From Natronoarchaeum rubrum (lineage in GTDB: Archaea; Halobacteriota; Halobacteria; Halobacteriales; Natronoarchaeaceae): a DNA stretch of 64,000 bases. A model generated the notes under the pieces. That model saw only the letters and a program-made list of their open reading frames with translations. It was not told the origin of the DNA and searched no databases. Location of the stretch: contig NZ_JANHDP010000001.1 of assembly GCF_024494695.1 (NCBI RefSeq), positions 496,001-560,000 on the forward strand, written 5' to 3'. Of the stretch, positions 55,787 through 64,000 are shown piece after piece. The position numbers and the translations under genes were made by a program. Within the stretch, counting starts at the first letter, position 1. Each line of letters starts with the position of its first letter.

Positions 55787-56623
55787 ATGGCGAGCGAGTC
55801 CGCCGAGATGACCTGGTCCGGCGACGCGTCGACGTCGACTGTCGGTCGGCTCTGTCTGTACTTGCAGGTCGGATTTTTCGGCGGACTCGCGCTACTGCTC
55901 GCTGCGCTGATCGCGCTCGTCGCTCTCCGGTCGGTTCGTACCGGCGAGTACGGCGTCCTCGCGCTCGTCGCGCTGCTGGCGCTCGTCGGCGGGCCGTTCT
56001 CGATGCTGTACCTCCTCCCCGTCGTCACCGACGCCGACGCGCGGCGCTCGCTCTCGAAGGATCTCCCGCGGTACCGCCGGCTCGTCCGGTGGAGGATCGC
56101 CCTCGCCGCCGTCATCGGCGCCGGAGGGATCCTCGCGGCGGTCTACAGCGGGTCGTGGGTGCTACTGGGGGCGTTACTGCTCATTCCGACGGTATCGTTC
56201 GGCGTGGCAGGGTCGCTCGACGTCGACGGCGCGCTCGACGCCGCTGCGGGGGAACTCGTCGTTCAGGGTCGGGCGGTCGACCTCGATGCAGTTGCGGACC
56301 ACCGGCGGATCGACGTTGGCGACTACGCCGTTCTCTGGCTGTCGTACGCCGGTCCAAACGATCTCGGCAGACCGAGGCTGGTCGTCGTTCCAGGGTCGGT
56401 CGCCGACGCCGCGGTCGCCGCGGTGCCCGAGGACCCCGACGAGAGCGAGGCGTCGCACCCGCCTGCGGAGCGTGCCGCGCTCGTGGGGACAGCGGCCGTC
56501 TTCCTGGGGCTGGCCGCGGTGCTCGTCGCCATCGGACGCGGGACCGAGAACGCGGCCGCGCTCTACGCGTTCGCCGCGATGCCGGGGTCTGTCGGCGGGC
56601 TGTTGCTGTACCTCGCCGCGTGA
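55787..56623 (+). CDS. Uncharacterised six-helix membrane protein
   Basis: This 278-residue protein has transmembrane helices near residues 22-45, 55-75, 105-125, 128-145, 225-245 and 255-275. Residues 150-215 form a soluble beta-rich loop (VDGALDAAAGELVVQGRAVD). I see no family motif, cysteine cluster or signal peptide. It lies 65 bp after the preceding membrane protein on the same strand, so they may be co-transcribed. Function unknown. Confidence 0.68.
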   Translation: MASESAEMTWSGDASTSTVGRLCLYLQVGFFGGLALLLAALIALVALRSVRTGEYGVLALVALLALVGGPFSMLYLLPVVTDADARRSLSKDLPRYRRLVRWRIALAAVIGAGGILAAVYSGSWVLLGALLLIPTVSFGVAGSLDVDGALDAAAGELVVQGRAVDLDAVADHRRIDVGDYAVLWLSYAGPNDLGRPRLVVVPGSVADAAVAAVPEDPDESEASHPPAERAALVGTAAVFLGLAAVLVAIGRGTENAAALYAFAAMPGSVGGLLLYLAA

Positions 56624-56650
56624 CGCCGGCGTCACTCGGTGCTCGCCCGG

Positions 56651-57616
56651 CTACAGCGAGACCTCGTTTTCCAGCCCGTCGTACTCGCCCGTCTCGTCGA
56701 CCCGCCGGACGTTTCCGGCGACGATGTCGGCGAGGCGCTCGTAGTAGTCGGGCGTGTGGCCGGCGTGGTGGGGCGTGATCTGGACGTTGCCGAGATCCCA
56801 CAGCGGGTGGTCCCGAGGCAACGGTTCGGGATCGGTCACGTCCAGCGCAGCGCCGCGGATCCAGCCGGAGCGCAGCGCCGTCAGGAGGTCGTCGGTGTCG
56901 ACCACGGGGCCGCGGGCGACGTTGACGAGCACGGCCTCGGGCGGGAGCGTGACGAACTCCTCGCTGCCGATCAACCCATCAGTTTCGTCGGTCAGCGGGC
57001 AGGCGAGCACCAGATAGTCGGTGCGCGCGAGAGCGTCGTGGAGGCCGTCCTCGTCGAAGCCGATCACCTCGTCGGTCGGACCGCCCTTCTCGGGCGTGTA
57101 CCGGACGCTGACCGTCTCGACGCCGAACCCCTCCAGTCGGTCGACGACGGCCTGCCCGATCGCGCCGAGGCCGACGACCGTCACCGTACTGTCCTGCAGT
57201 TCGTGGGCTTTGTAGTGGCGCCATTCGTTGTTTCGCTGGCGGCGGAACCCCTCGTGGAACCGGCGAGTGAACGTCAGGATGTTCCCCAGAACGTGCTCGC
57301 CCATGTTCGGGCCGTGGACGCCCGAGGCGTTGGTCACGGTGACGCCGCGCTCGCGCAGGCCGTCGAGGGGCAGGTGGCCGACGCCGGCGTACGCGCAGGC
57401 GAACAGCTGCATCGCCTCGGCCCGGTCGAGCAGCTCCTCGTCTAACACCATGCCCGTCACGATCTCCGCATCCGGGATCTCCTCGCGCTCCGCTGCCGGC
57501 GTCCGCGCGAGCGTGACGTCGCTGTCTGGCAGTCTGGACCGAAGCGCGTCGGCGTACTCCTCGACGGGGATGCCGTGAGTTCCCTTCCGGAGCACGAGTA
57601 CGTCGTGGTCGCTCAT
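56651..57616 (-). CDS. D-2-hydroxyacid dehydrogenase
   Basis: This 321-residue NAD(P)-dependent dehydrogenase reduces a 2-keto acid to the D-2-hydroxy acid (the haloarchaeal DdhD-type group). The nucleotide site VTVVGLGAIGQAVVDRLEGF is near residue 142. Catalytic residues are Arg in VLVNVARGPVVDTDDLL near 230, Glu in LDVTDPEPLPRDHPLWDLGN near 260, and His in VQITPHHAGHTPDYYER near 283. ATG 57616 (MSDHDVLVLRKG) is chosen. An upstream in-frame ATG at 57643 would add nine residues. It converges on the preceding membrane gene with 27 bp between. Confidence 0.92.
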   Translation of the reverse strand: MSDHDVLVLRKGTHGIPVEEYADALRSRLPDSDVTLARTPAAEREEIPDAEIVTGMVLDEELLDRAEAMQLFACAYAGVGHLPLDGLRERGVTVTNASGVHGPNMGEHVLGNILTFTRRFHEGFRRQRNNEWRHYKAHELQDSTVTVVGLGAIGQAVVDRLEGFGVETVSVRYTPEKGGPTDEVIGFDEDGLHDALARTDYLVLACPLTDETDGLIGSEEFVTLPPEAVLVNVARGPVVDTDDLLTALRSGWIRGAALDVTDPEPLPRDHPLWDLGNVQITPHHAGHTPDYYERLADIVAGNVRRVDETGEYDGLENEVSL

Positions 57617-57760
57617 GTAGTCGTGATCGACCGACGCGGCCATAAGTCCCGGACAGGTGGCGAACACTGCTGGTTTCGTCGAACTCCGCCGATATCCGAG
57701 CGTCGGTATCACCTGATCGCCCGCGAGACAGGTCAGCGCGTCCGAGAGGCACCCCAGCCG

Positions 57761-57770
57761 TTGATAAATC
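57761..57770 (+). promoter_or_regulatory. TATA box of the oxidase gene
   Basis: ttgataaatc sits 20-29 bases ahead of ATG 57790. The 173 bp gap to the divergent dehydrogenase otherwise shows no gene. Confidence 0.45.
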
Positions 57771-57789
57771 GCGACGAGCATAGGTACGT

Positions 57790-59712
57790 ATGGTAGCTGG
57801 CCAGGTAGTCCTGACAGTCCTCATGGGACTATTTCTCGTGGGCGTCGCCGCGTGGCTCGGACGACTCAGCGACTGGCGACCGACGACCGTCGGCGGCGGC
57901 ACCGTCGAGGAGGATCGCCGCGAGACTGCCGAGAAACCCGGTGGCCTCATACGGTGGTTGACGACGGTCGACCACAAGGACATCGGCGTCATGTACGGTC
58001 TGTTCTCGGTGACGGCGTTCGTCGTCGGCGGCCTGATGGTCGTAGTGATGCGCCTAGAACTGCTCCAGCCCGGCGAGACGATCATCGGCGCGTCGACGTA
58101 CAACGCGTTGCTGACGAACCACGGCATCACGATGCTGTTCCTGTTCGGGACGCCCTTTATCGCCGCATTCGCGAACTACTTTATCCCGCTGTTCATCGGC
58201 GCGGACGACATGGCGTTCCCGCGGATCAACGCCATCGCGTTCTGGCTCCTCCCGGTGAGTGCCATGTTGATCTGGGGCGGGTTCTTCCTCTGGCCCGTCC
58301 TCGAGGGCGTCGCTCCGGCCCAGACGTCGTGGACGATGTACGCGCCGCTGTCGACGTCGAGCACCGCACAGGGGACGCCCGCCGCGAGCATGGGGGCGAT
58401 CAACCCCGGGGCCGACATGATGATGCTGGGGCTGCACCTCTCGGGTATTTCCGCGACGATGGGCGCGATCAACTTCATCGTCACCATCTTCACCGAACGA
58501 GCCGACGACGTCGGCTGGCACAACCTCGATATCTTCTCGTGGACGATCCTCACCCAGTCAGCGATCATCCTCTTTGCGTTCCCGCTGCTGGGCAGCGCGC
58601 TGCTGATGTTGCTCGCGGACCGGAACTTCGGGACGGTGTTTTTTGCCCCCGAGGGCGGTAACCCGATCCTCTGGCAGCACCTGTTCTGGTTCTTCGGTCA
58701 CCCCGAAGTGTACATCCTGGTGTTGCCCCCGATGGGGATCATCAGCTACGTCCTGCCCAGATTCGCGGGGCGTAAGCTGTTCGGGTTCAAGTTCGTCGTC
58801 TACTCGACGCTGGCGATCGGCGTCCTCTCCTTCGGCGTCTGGGCGCACCACATGTTCGCCTCCGGGATGGATCCGCGCATGGAGGGCGCCTTTATGGCCG
58901 TCTCGCTGGCGATCGCGGTGCCGAGTGCGGTGAAGGTGTTCAACTGGATCACGACGCTGTGGCAGGGGTCGATCCGGCTGGCGGCGCCGATGCTGTTCTG
59001 TCTCGGCTTCGTCTCGAACTTCATCATCGGCGGCGTCACCGGCGTGTTCCTCGCCGCGGTGCCCGTGAACCTGATCCTCCACGAGACCCACTACGTGGTC
59101 GGGCACTTCCACTACATCGTGATGGGCGCCATCGGCTTTGCCTTCTTTGCGGGCTTTTACTACTGGTTCCCGCTCGTGACCGGCCGGATGTACCAGCGCC
59201 AGCTCGCGAAGTGGCACTTCTGGCTCTCGATGGTCGGGACGAACATCGTGTTCTTCGCGCTGATCCTGCTGGGCTACGCCGGGATGCCCCGCAAGTACGC
59301 CAACTACGACGTGACGGTCGGCCCGCAGGAGATGTTTATCAACCTCAACCAGATCGCGACGCTGGGCGCCCTGCTGTTGCTGGTCGGCCAGCTCGTCTGG
59401 GCGTACAACTTCCTGTCCTCGGCGCTCGAAGGGCCGGTGATCGACGACGACGATCCCTGGAACCTCGACGAGCACAACATGAAGACCCGCGAGTGGGACT
59501 GGTTCCGCGAGCACCGGATGCCGATGTCCGGCGGCGGCGGACACGCGATCGCGTACGACGGTGGAACCAAGCAAGAAGCCGATGCACAGGCTGCGCAGGA
59601 CGCCGACGCGCAGGACGCCGACGCGCAGGACGCCGACGCACAGGACGCCGACGCTAAGGCGCCGTCGGACGCCGAGGGCCCTTCAGTCGATCCCGATCCC
59701 AACGAAGACTAG
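57790..59712 (+). CDS. coxA: Haem-copper oxidase subunit I (A1-type)
   Basis: This 640-residue terminal oxidase subunit reduces oxygen and pumps protons. After an N-terminal helix and linker, WLTTVDHKDIGVMYGLFSVT opens the core. Haem and copper ligands are in LLTNHGITMLFLFGTPFIAA, FFGHPEVYILVLPPMGII (CuB His and cross-linked Tyr; GHPE marks the A1 D-channel type), WAHHMFASGMDP, and HETHYVVGHFHYIVMGA. The C-terminal tail is hydrophilic and contains four exact AQDAD repeats. Subunits II and III are not adjacent, unlike many cox operons. Confidence 0.96.
   Translation: MVAGQVVLTVLMGLFLVGVAAWLGRLSDWRPTTVGGGTVEEDRRETAEKPGGLIRWLTTVDHKDIGVMYGLFSVTAFVVGGLMVVVMRLELLQPGETIIGASTYNALLTNHGITMLFLFGTPFIAAFANYFIPLFIGADDMAFPRINAIAFWLLPVSAMLIWGGFFLWPVLEGVAPAQTSWTMYAPLSTSSTAQGTPAASMGAINPGADMMMLGLHLSGISATMGAINFIVTIFTERADDVGWHNLDIFSWTILTQSAIILFAFPLLGSALLMLLADRNFGTVFFAPEGGNPILWQHLFWFFGHPEVYILVLPPMGIISYVLPRFAGRKLFGFKFVVYSTLAIGVLSFGVWAHHMFASGMDPRMEGAFMAVSLAIAVPSAVKVFNWITTLWQGSIRLAAPMLFCLGFVSNFIIGGVTGVFLAAVPVNLILHETHYVVGHFHYIVMGAIGFAFFAGFYYWFPLVTGRMYQRQLAKWHFWLSMVGTNIVFFALILLGYAGMPRKYANYDVTVGPQEMFINLNQIATLGALLLLVGQLVWAYNFLSSALEGPVIDDDDPWNLDEHNMKTREWDWFREHRMPMSGGGGHAIAYDGGTKQEADAQAAQDADAQDADAQDADAQDADAKAPSDAEGPSVDPDPNED
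59593..59652 (+). repeat. Four tandem 15-bp repeats in the oxidase tail
   Basis: The unit gcgcaggacgccgac occurs four times in a row (59593-59607, 59608-59622, 59623-59637, 59638-59652), the last copy with one change (gcac). It encodes AQDAD pentapeptides in the cytoplasmic or external tail. Such tracts change length by slippage. Confidence 0.85.
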
Positions 59713-59713
59713 C

Positions 59714-60523
59714 TCACTCGCCCCGGAACTCGGGGTCCTCGTCGCCGAAGAAGGCCTCGTGACCTCGGGCGTAGTCGTCGGTGCCTGCGAGGCGCGCGAT
59801 CGTGTCGGTCTCGGCCTCCAGATGTTCATCGAACGTCCGGCCGTGGCTGTTGGCCATGAGACGCTTGGTCGCGCCGAAGGCCCGCGTCGGCCCCGATGCC
59901 ATCTCGTCGGCGAGTTCCTCGACGCGATCCTCGAACGAGCTCGCCGGGACGACCTCGGTCGCCAGACCGAAGTCGACCGCGCGCTCGGCGTCTATCGGCG
60001 CGTCCATGAGCGCGATCTCGCGAGCCCGTCGGTGGCCGACGAGCTCCGGCAGGAGGTAGGTGATGCCGCCGTCGCCCGACAGCCCGAGCCGCGGGTAGGC
60101 GTACTCGAAGCGGGCGTCCTCCGAGACGACCACGAGGTCTGCGGCCATCGCGAGGCCGAAGCCGGCGCCCGCCGCGGTGCCGTTGACGCCCGCGATCACG
60201 GGCTTTGGCGCGGTGGCCATGTGCCGGATCGCCGCGTGGAGCCGGGAGGCCAAGGCACGCAGCCGCCGGCCGTCTGACTCGTCGCCCTCCAGAGCCGCGA
60301 GGTCGGCGCCGGTGTTGAACCAGTCGTCGACGCCGGTCAGCACGACGCAGCGCACGTCGTCGTCCGAGTCAGCCAGTTCGATGACGGCGTCGCGCAGGTC
60401 GCCGGCCATCGCCTCGCTCAGCGCATTGTACGCGTCGGGCCGAGCCATCGTGATCGTCCCCACCGCGCCGTCGCGCTCGACGTCGACGTGCTCGCCGCCG
60501 GCCTCGAAGCTGTCGGATTCCAT
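59714..60523 (-). CDS. Enoyl-CoA hydratase/isomerase family protein
   Basis: This 269-residue crotonase-fold enzyme has the N-terminal strand VDVERDGAVGTITMARPDAY. The oxyanion-hole segment 1 is WFNTGADLAALEGDE near residue 75. The second, KPVIAGVNGTAAGAGFGLAM, is near 115. The catalytic region FEYAYPRLGLSGDGGITYLL is near 150; Asp at the second catalytic Glu position suggests hydratase or isomerase on beta-oxidation or a related CoA pathway. ATG 60523 is chosen at family start. It converges on the oxidase gene with the two stops almost touching. Confidence 0.9.
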   Translation of the reverse strand: MESDSFEAGGEHVDVERDGAVGTITMARPDAYNALSEAMAGDLRDAVIELADSDDDVRCVVLTGVDDWFNTGADLAALEGDESDGRRLRALASRLHAAIRHMATAPKPVIAGVNGTAAGAGFGLAMAADLVVVSEDARFEYAYPRLGLSGDGGITYLLPELVGHRRAREIALMDAPIDAERAVDFGLATEVVPASSFEDRVEELADEMASGPTRAFGATKRLMANSHGRTFDEHLEAETDTIARLAGTDDYARGHEAFFGDEDPEFRGE

Positions 60524-60636
60524 GCGGGTAACTGCGCGGGCCACCCTGAAATAATCTAGCGCGAAAGTTCCACGGCTCTGCCACGTCGTAGGCTCCCGGA
60601 GACGCCGCGTCGCCAAGCCACCGCGTGCTATCGGGA

Positions 60637-60646
60637 CATTAATATC
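60637..60646 (+). promoter_or_regulatory. TATA box of the geranylgeranyl reductase gene
   Basis: cattaatatc is centred about 27 bases ahead of ATG 60669, predicting a leaderless transcript. Confidence 0.5.
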
Positions 60647-60668
60647 GCTGGCACGGACCCTTCGGTGT

Positions 60669-62039
60669 ATGGAGCGGTACGACGTGGCCGTCGTCGGTGG
60701 CGGTCCCGCGGGGACGTGTGCCGGCTGGGAGGCCGCCAAGGGCGGCTCCCGGGCGGTGGTACTGGAGAAGGGCGTCCCCCGCGAGGATCGCGACGGACTC
60801 GGTCCGGACTCGACGGACGCAGCGGGGATGCTCGACTACTGGGTCGACATCATGGACATCGACTACGAGCGCATCCCCGAGGAGGCGATCCTCCGGGAGC
60901 TCTCGGGGACGGACTTCGTCGGCCCGAACGAGTCGGTCTCGCTCGACACCACTGGAATGGACGCCGGCTACGACGGGTTCGGGTTCACCTTCCAGCGCGC
61001 TCGGATGGACGACTGGCTCCGCGAGGAGGCCGAGAGCGAGGGCGCCGACTACCGCGTCGGCGTCAGCGTCACCGACGTGGAGACCGACCTGTCGGGCGAC
61101 CCGCGCCACGTCCTCAGCCTGCGCGACGGCGAGGACATCGGCGCGAAGTACCTCGTACTGGCGGACGGCCCGCAGCGTCAGGTCACGAGTCGCGTACTCG
61201 ACCGATACCTGCCGGCGGACGTCGACATCACCGACTACGTCGGGACGACCCACGCGAACCACATCGCCTACCAGGAGCACCGCGAGGTGCCCGAGGAGGT
61301 CTTCGAGGACGACCGACTCAAGTTCTGGTGGGGGTACATGCCCGGCGAGACGGCCTACCCGTGGGTGTTCCCCAACGACGGCAACGTCGCCCGCATCGGG
61401 TTGACGATGCCGATCGGACTGGACATCGACGAGATCGAGAACCGCGAGGACTACGCCCTCCTGCGGCCCGACGACGACGGCATCCCCTCGGGAGGGGAGT
61501 ACATCCAGCGCCTGCTCGAACGCGAGTACGGCGACGAGTACGACGTCGAGGAGGACTTCCCGCTCGTCGAAGACCGCGGCAAGCGCGGCGGCACCGAGAC
61601 GTACGCCATCTCCTCGACCCGGCCGATCGACTCGCCGACCCGCGCCGGCATCGCCGTCGCCGGCGGCGCGATGGGCACGACCTCGGCGTTCCACGAGGGT
61701 GGCTATCACGTCGCCGTGCGCTCGGGGCGGATCGCTGGCGAACTCGCCGCGGACGACGAACTCCGTCGCTACAACGACGCCTGGAAAGAGGCCATCGGCG
61801 ACGAGCTACTGCGGAACGTCACGTTCGCCGACATCGTCGCCGACTACGGGCCCGCAGACTGGGACCGAACCTTCGGCGTCGCCAACGACCTGCTGGCGCC
61901 CGAGGACGACAAACTGCTACGCTGGCAGCTTCGTTCGGGACTGGCCGGCCTCAAAGTCGTCGGCGAGTACAAGTGGCGCAAGTTCGGCTACCGCGACGGC
62001 AAGTACGTCCAGCTGCGCGAAGCCGAGTACCAGCTGTAA
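60669..62039 (+). CDS. Geranylgeranyl reductase family flavoprotein (digeranylgeranylglycerophospholipid reductase-like)
   Basis: This 456-residue FAD enzyme saturates isoprenoid chains of archaeal membrane lipids (or menaquinone side chains). The FAD site is VAVVGGGPAGTCAGWEAAKG. GFGFTFQRARMDDWLREEA is the typical second motif, YLVLADGPQRQVTSRVLDRY the FAD-domain extension, and GIAVAGGAMGTTSAFHEGGY the C-terminal FAD site with GD replaced by GG. FWWGYMPGETAYPWVFP belongs to the substrate-channel region (YPW-like motif YPWVF). The short membrane-protein gene 12 bp downstream is probably in the same transcript. Confidence 0.9.
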   Translation: MERYDVAVVGGGPAGTCAGWEAAKGGSRAVVLEKGVPREDRDGLGPDSTDAAGMLDYWVDIMDIDYERIPEEAILRELSGTDFVGPNESVSLDTTGMDAGYDGFGFTFQRARMDDWLREEAESEGADYRVGVSVTDVETDLSGDPRHVLSLRDGEDIGAKYLVLADGPQRQVTSRVLDRYLPADVDITDYVGTTHANHIAYQEHREVPEEVFEDDRLKFWWGYMPGETAYPWVFPNDGNVARIGLTMPIGLDIDEIENREDYALLRPDDDGIPSGGEYIQRLLEREYGDEYDVEEDFPLVEDRGKRGGTETYAISSTRPIDSPTRAGIAVAGGAMGTTSAFHEGGYHVAVRSGRIAGELAADDELRRYNDAWKEAIGDELLRNVTFADIVADYGPADWDRTFGVANDLLAPEDDKLLRWQLRSGLAGLKVVGEYKWRKFGYRDGKYVQLREAEYQL

Positions 62040-62051
62040 GCCCAGATCGAG

Positions 62052-62264
62052 ATGCGGGCCACCACGCTGACGAAACTGGTCGGCCTGTCTGCTCTCCTCG
62101 TCATCAGCGGGTTCGTCACGATGGGGTTTTCGCGGCTTGCGATCGGTTACGATCTCGCGCGCACCGTCGCGGCGCCGCTGTTCCTCTCGGGCTTTGCGAT
62201 CGCGGTCGGGCTGTTCGCGTTCGGCGTCCTCTGGAAGCTCGGCGTCGTCGCGATCGAGGACTGA
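62052..62264 (+). CDS. Small two-helix membrane protein
   Basis: This 70-residue protein has two transmembrane helices (LVGLSALLVISGFVTMGFSR and FLSGFAIAVGLFAFGVLWKL) and a short polar end. It starts 12 bp after the geranylgeranyl reductase stop, so the two are probably one operon and it could anchor that enzyme to the membrane. No named family is recognised with certainty. Confidence 0.72.
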   Translation: MRATTLTKLVGLSALLVISGFVTMGFSRLAIGYDLARTVAAPLFLSGFAIAVGLFAFGVLWKLGVVAIED

Positions 62265-62310
62265 ACTTTCAACGCGTTCAACACGGATCGTCTCGCCGCA
62301 AGTTCTGCGA

Positions 62311-62337
62311 TTTTTATAATCATGATTCATGTATTAT
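62311..62337 (+). promoter_or_regulatory. TATA box and inverted repeat upstream of the lipase-like gene
   Basis: ttttataatc (62312-62321) is a TATA box. It overlaps ataatcatg-att-catgtattat (62316-62337), a near-perfect inverted repeat broken by one extra t. The inner aatcatgatt is a perfect 10-bp palindrome. ATG 62353 follows. A repressor bound here would block the promoter; this is inference. Confidence 0.45.
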
Positions 62338-62352
62338 TTCTCGGCGGGAGCT

Positions 62353-63192
62353 ATGCAACGGAGAACGTTCTGTAAACTGGCGGGAGCAGGTGTTATCGGG
62401 GCAGCGATCAGTCCGGCAAGCGTACAGGCTGCGGAGACCGTTCCGCTGGTCACGACGCGAGGCCACTTCGACATCGAGTGGGGATCGGTCGTACGGGACG
62501 ACCGGTACGGTCCGCGCGAGTACGGAACGAACGGTGCGGTTCCGGGGATCGACACCGGGAATTGCGCGGGGGACCTGACCGTGTTCGTCCACGGCTACAA
62601 GACCAAGAACGGCGAGGCGCCCGAGACGACGAGCGACGCCGCCGGATCGCTCGCGACCAGCGGCTACGGCGGCACGACGATCGGCTACACCTGGGACGCC
62701 GATAACCCGCTGTGGGACTGGTGGGAGACGACCGAGATAGCGCGCAAGAACGGGGCCAAACTGGCGCAGTTCACCGTGGACTATCTGGATGCCTGTCCGG
62801 ACGCCACCGTCCGTTACGTCGGTTACTCCCTCGGTGCACAGGTCGTTCTCTCGGCAGCCCGGTCGCTCTCGGCGTGGGGTGCGGGACGAACTGTCGACGC
62901 CCTGACGCTGCTGGGCGCCGCAGCTGACGACCAGTCGGCCAGCACGTCCGGCCGGTACGGCCCGGCGCTGGGGGAGGTCGTCGGACGGGTGGACAACTAC
63001 TGGAACGAGGACGACGGCGTCCTCAACTGGGCCTATGGAAGCGCCGAGTGGGACGGCGCGCTCGGATCCAACGGCGTCGAGGGGACGCCGCCGGCGAACT
63101 ACCGGGACCACGACGTGAGCTATGTCCCCGATCACTTCTCGTACTACGACGCCGCGGAGGGTTGCATCGACGAAGTCGTCGCGAACTGGTGA
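62353..63192 (+). CDS. Tat-exported alpha/beta hydrolase (lipase-like)
   Basis: This 279-residue protein starts with a twin-arginine signal, MQRRTFCKLAGAGVIGAAIS, ending at SVQA-AE. The mature part is an alpha/beta hydrolase: the oxyanion strand LTVFVHGYKTKNG near residue 78, the nucleophile elbow VRYVGYSLGAQVVLSAARSL (GYSLG, Ser about 158), and probable Asp and His near 215 (VDNYWNEDDGVL) and 262 (PDHFSYYD). It likely cleaves lipid or ester substrates outside the cell. Similar exported haloarchaeal proteins have no proven substrate. ATG 62353 is used because the RR motif follows it directly. Confidence 0.85.
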   Translation: MQRRTFCKLAGAGVIGAAISPASVQAAETVPLVTTRGHFDIEWGSVVRDDRYGPREYGTNGAVPGIDTGNCAGDLTVFVHGYKTKNGEAPETTSDAAGSLATSGYGGTTIGYTWDADNPLWDWWETTEIARKNGAKLAQFTVDYLDACPDATVRYVGYSLGAQVVLSAARSLSAWGAGRTVDALTLLGAAADDQSASTSGRYGPALGEVVGRVDNYWNEDDGVLNWAYGSAEWDGALGSNGVEGTPPANYRDHDVSYVPDHFSYYDAAEGCIDEVVANW

Positions 63193-63609
63193 ACGGTGTC
63201 GATCGGCGGCTCGGGGAGCGACATCGGCACGACATCCTTTTTGCAGGGGCGGACCTACGTCCGACTGCGTACCTTTAGTCCCCGCCCGAGCACGTCCGCC
63301 AGGACGCGATGACAGCGCGGAGAACCCGGGTGCGCGACACGCAGTTGCTGAACCGGTCGAGATTGTTCGACCCGCCCGACGGTGTGAACCGCCGGGTCGT
63401 CCGGTTGAGCGACGCTCAACCCGCCCGGCACGAGGGTTTCCCGGTTGACAGGGCCTGCCGCCCACGGATGATACCGGTCGTTAGTGTTCCGGGCGACACT
63501 CATCCTTCGAGAGCGACGGCTGTACCTCGTGGCAACGCTGTTCGCAGCAACTGTAGCTGTACGACCCCTCAAACTGCAACGAAAGATGACGCAGAGAGTC
63601 GCGGCGCCG
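63193..63609. other. 417 bp gap with strong hairpins, no gene identified
   Basis: This is the longest gene-free stretch. Hairpins are at 63355-63372 (ggtcga-gattgt-tcgacc) and 63403-63421 (ggttgagc-gac-gctcaacc, 8-bp stem), with a longer-range pair, gacccg to cgggtc, between them. A short stem cggac-ctac-gtccg lies near 63250. A 110-codon open frame crosses the region from 63309 but is Arg-rich and overlaps katG, so I reject it as a gene. A small structured RNA is possible; it does not fit RNase P or SRP RNA as I know them. Confidence 0.45.

Positions 63610-64000
<391 letters not shown>

Noticed and set aside
59593..59652. Possible CRISPR-like repeat
   Set aside because: The repeats are contiguous 15-mers without spacers and lie in frame inside the oxidase gene.

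Overview
This 64 kb window comes from a halophilic archaeon (class Halobacteria). The evidence is the high GC content, the strongly acidic proteins rich in Asp and Glu, haloarchaeal-type TATA elements 25-30 bases ahead of many start codons, and archaeal marker genes: topoisomerase VI, ribosomal protein S17e, ATP-dependent DNA ligase, F420 gene cofD and a digeranylgeranyl lipid reductase. A family such as Haloarculaceae is possible, but I cannot fix the genus from sequence alone. I support 53 protein genes (the last one cut by the right edge) and one tRNA.

Layout. 0.1-6.3 kb: alpha-glucan breakdown, with a giant double GH15 glucoamylase and 4-alpha-glucanotransferase MalQ. 6.5-11.8 kb: a PadR regulator, a 45-residue zinc finger, a polytopic putative haem protein, and two divergent TrkH potassium channels. 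11.8-14.6 kb: the accessory-looking part, with an AT-rich GmrSD-like (DUF262/DUF1524) restriction gene, tRNA-Gly(UCC), an intergenic stretch dense in hairpins, and a methyltransferase that resembles Trm9/ABH8 tRNA wobble-uridine enzymes. 14.7-19.2 kb: type IV pilus/Tad-like membrane protein and ATPase. 19.3-25.7 kb: small haloarchaeal proteins, a phosphohexomutase, a CaCA exchanger, cytidine deaminase, a Tat lipoprotein of the PQQ-type sugar dehydrogenase family, and a nucleoside phosphorylase. 25.8-34.4 kb: an orphan SdhB-type iron-sulfur protein, an HTH regulator divergent from a cytochrome P450, an NDH-2-like flavoprotein, two regulators including a DtxR/MntR protein, and arginase.

34.4-42.7 kb is a topoisomerase block: gyrB-gyrA on the minus strand lies head to head with top6B-top6A on the plus strand around a 329 bp gap. 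42.7-48.5 kb: a 5'-nucleotidase-like phosphatase, a DUF2270 protein translationally coupled to a Kv-like channel, an MBL hydrolase and DNA ligase. 48.6-53.7 kb: glutamate-cysteine ligase and a tight cofactor operon (cofD, a Dus/PyrD-like TIM barrel, a CitG-like protein, DUF447). 53.7-64 kb: S17e, aspartate-semialdehyde dehydrogenase, membrane proteins, a D-2-hydroxyacid dehydrogenase, haem-copper oxidase subunit I, an enoyl-CoA hydratase, a geranylgeranyl reductase, a Tat-exported lipase-like protein, a 417 bp structured gap, and the 3' end of katG.

Most of the window is ordinary core genome. The parts most worth following up are the 11.8-14.6 kb accessory segment (restriction gene, tRNA-Gly, hairpin array, Trm9-like enzyme), the cofD-DUF447 operon, the palindromic insertion inside the ligase gene, and the structured gap before katG.
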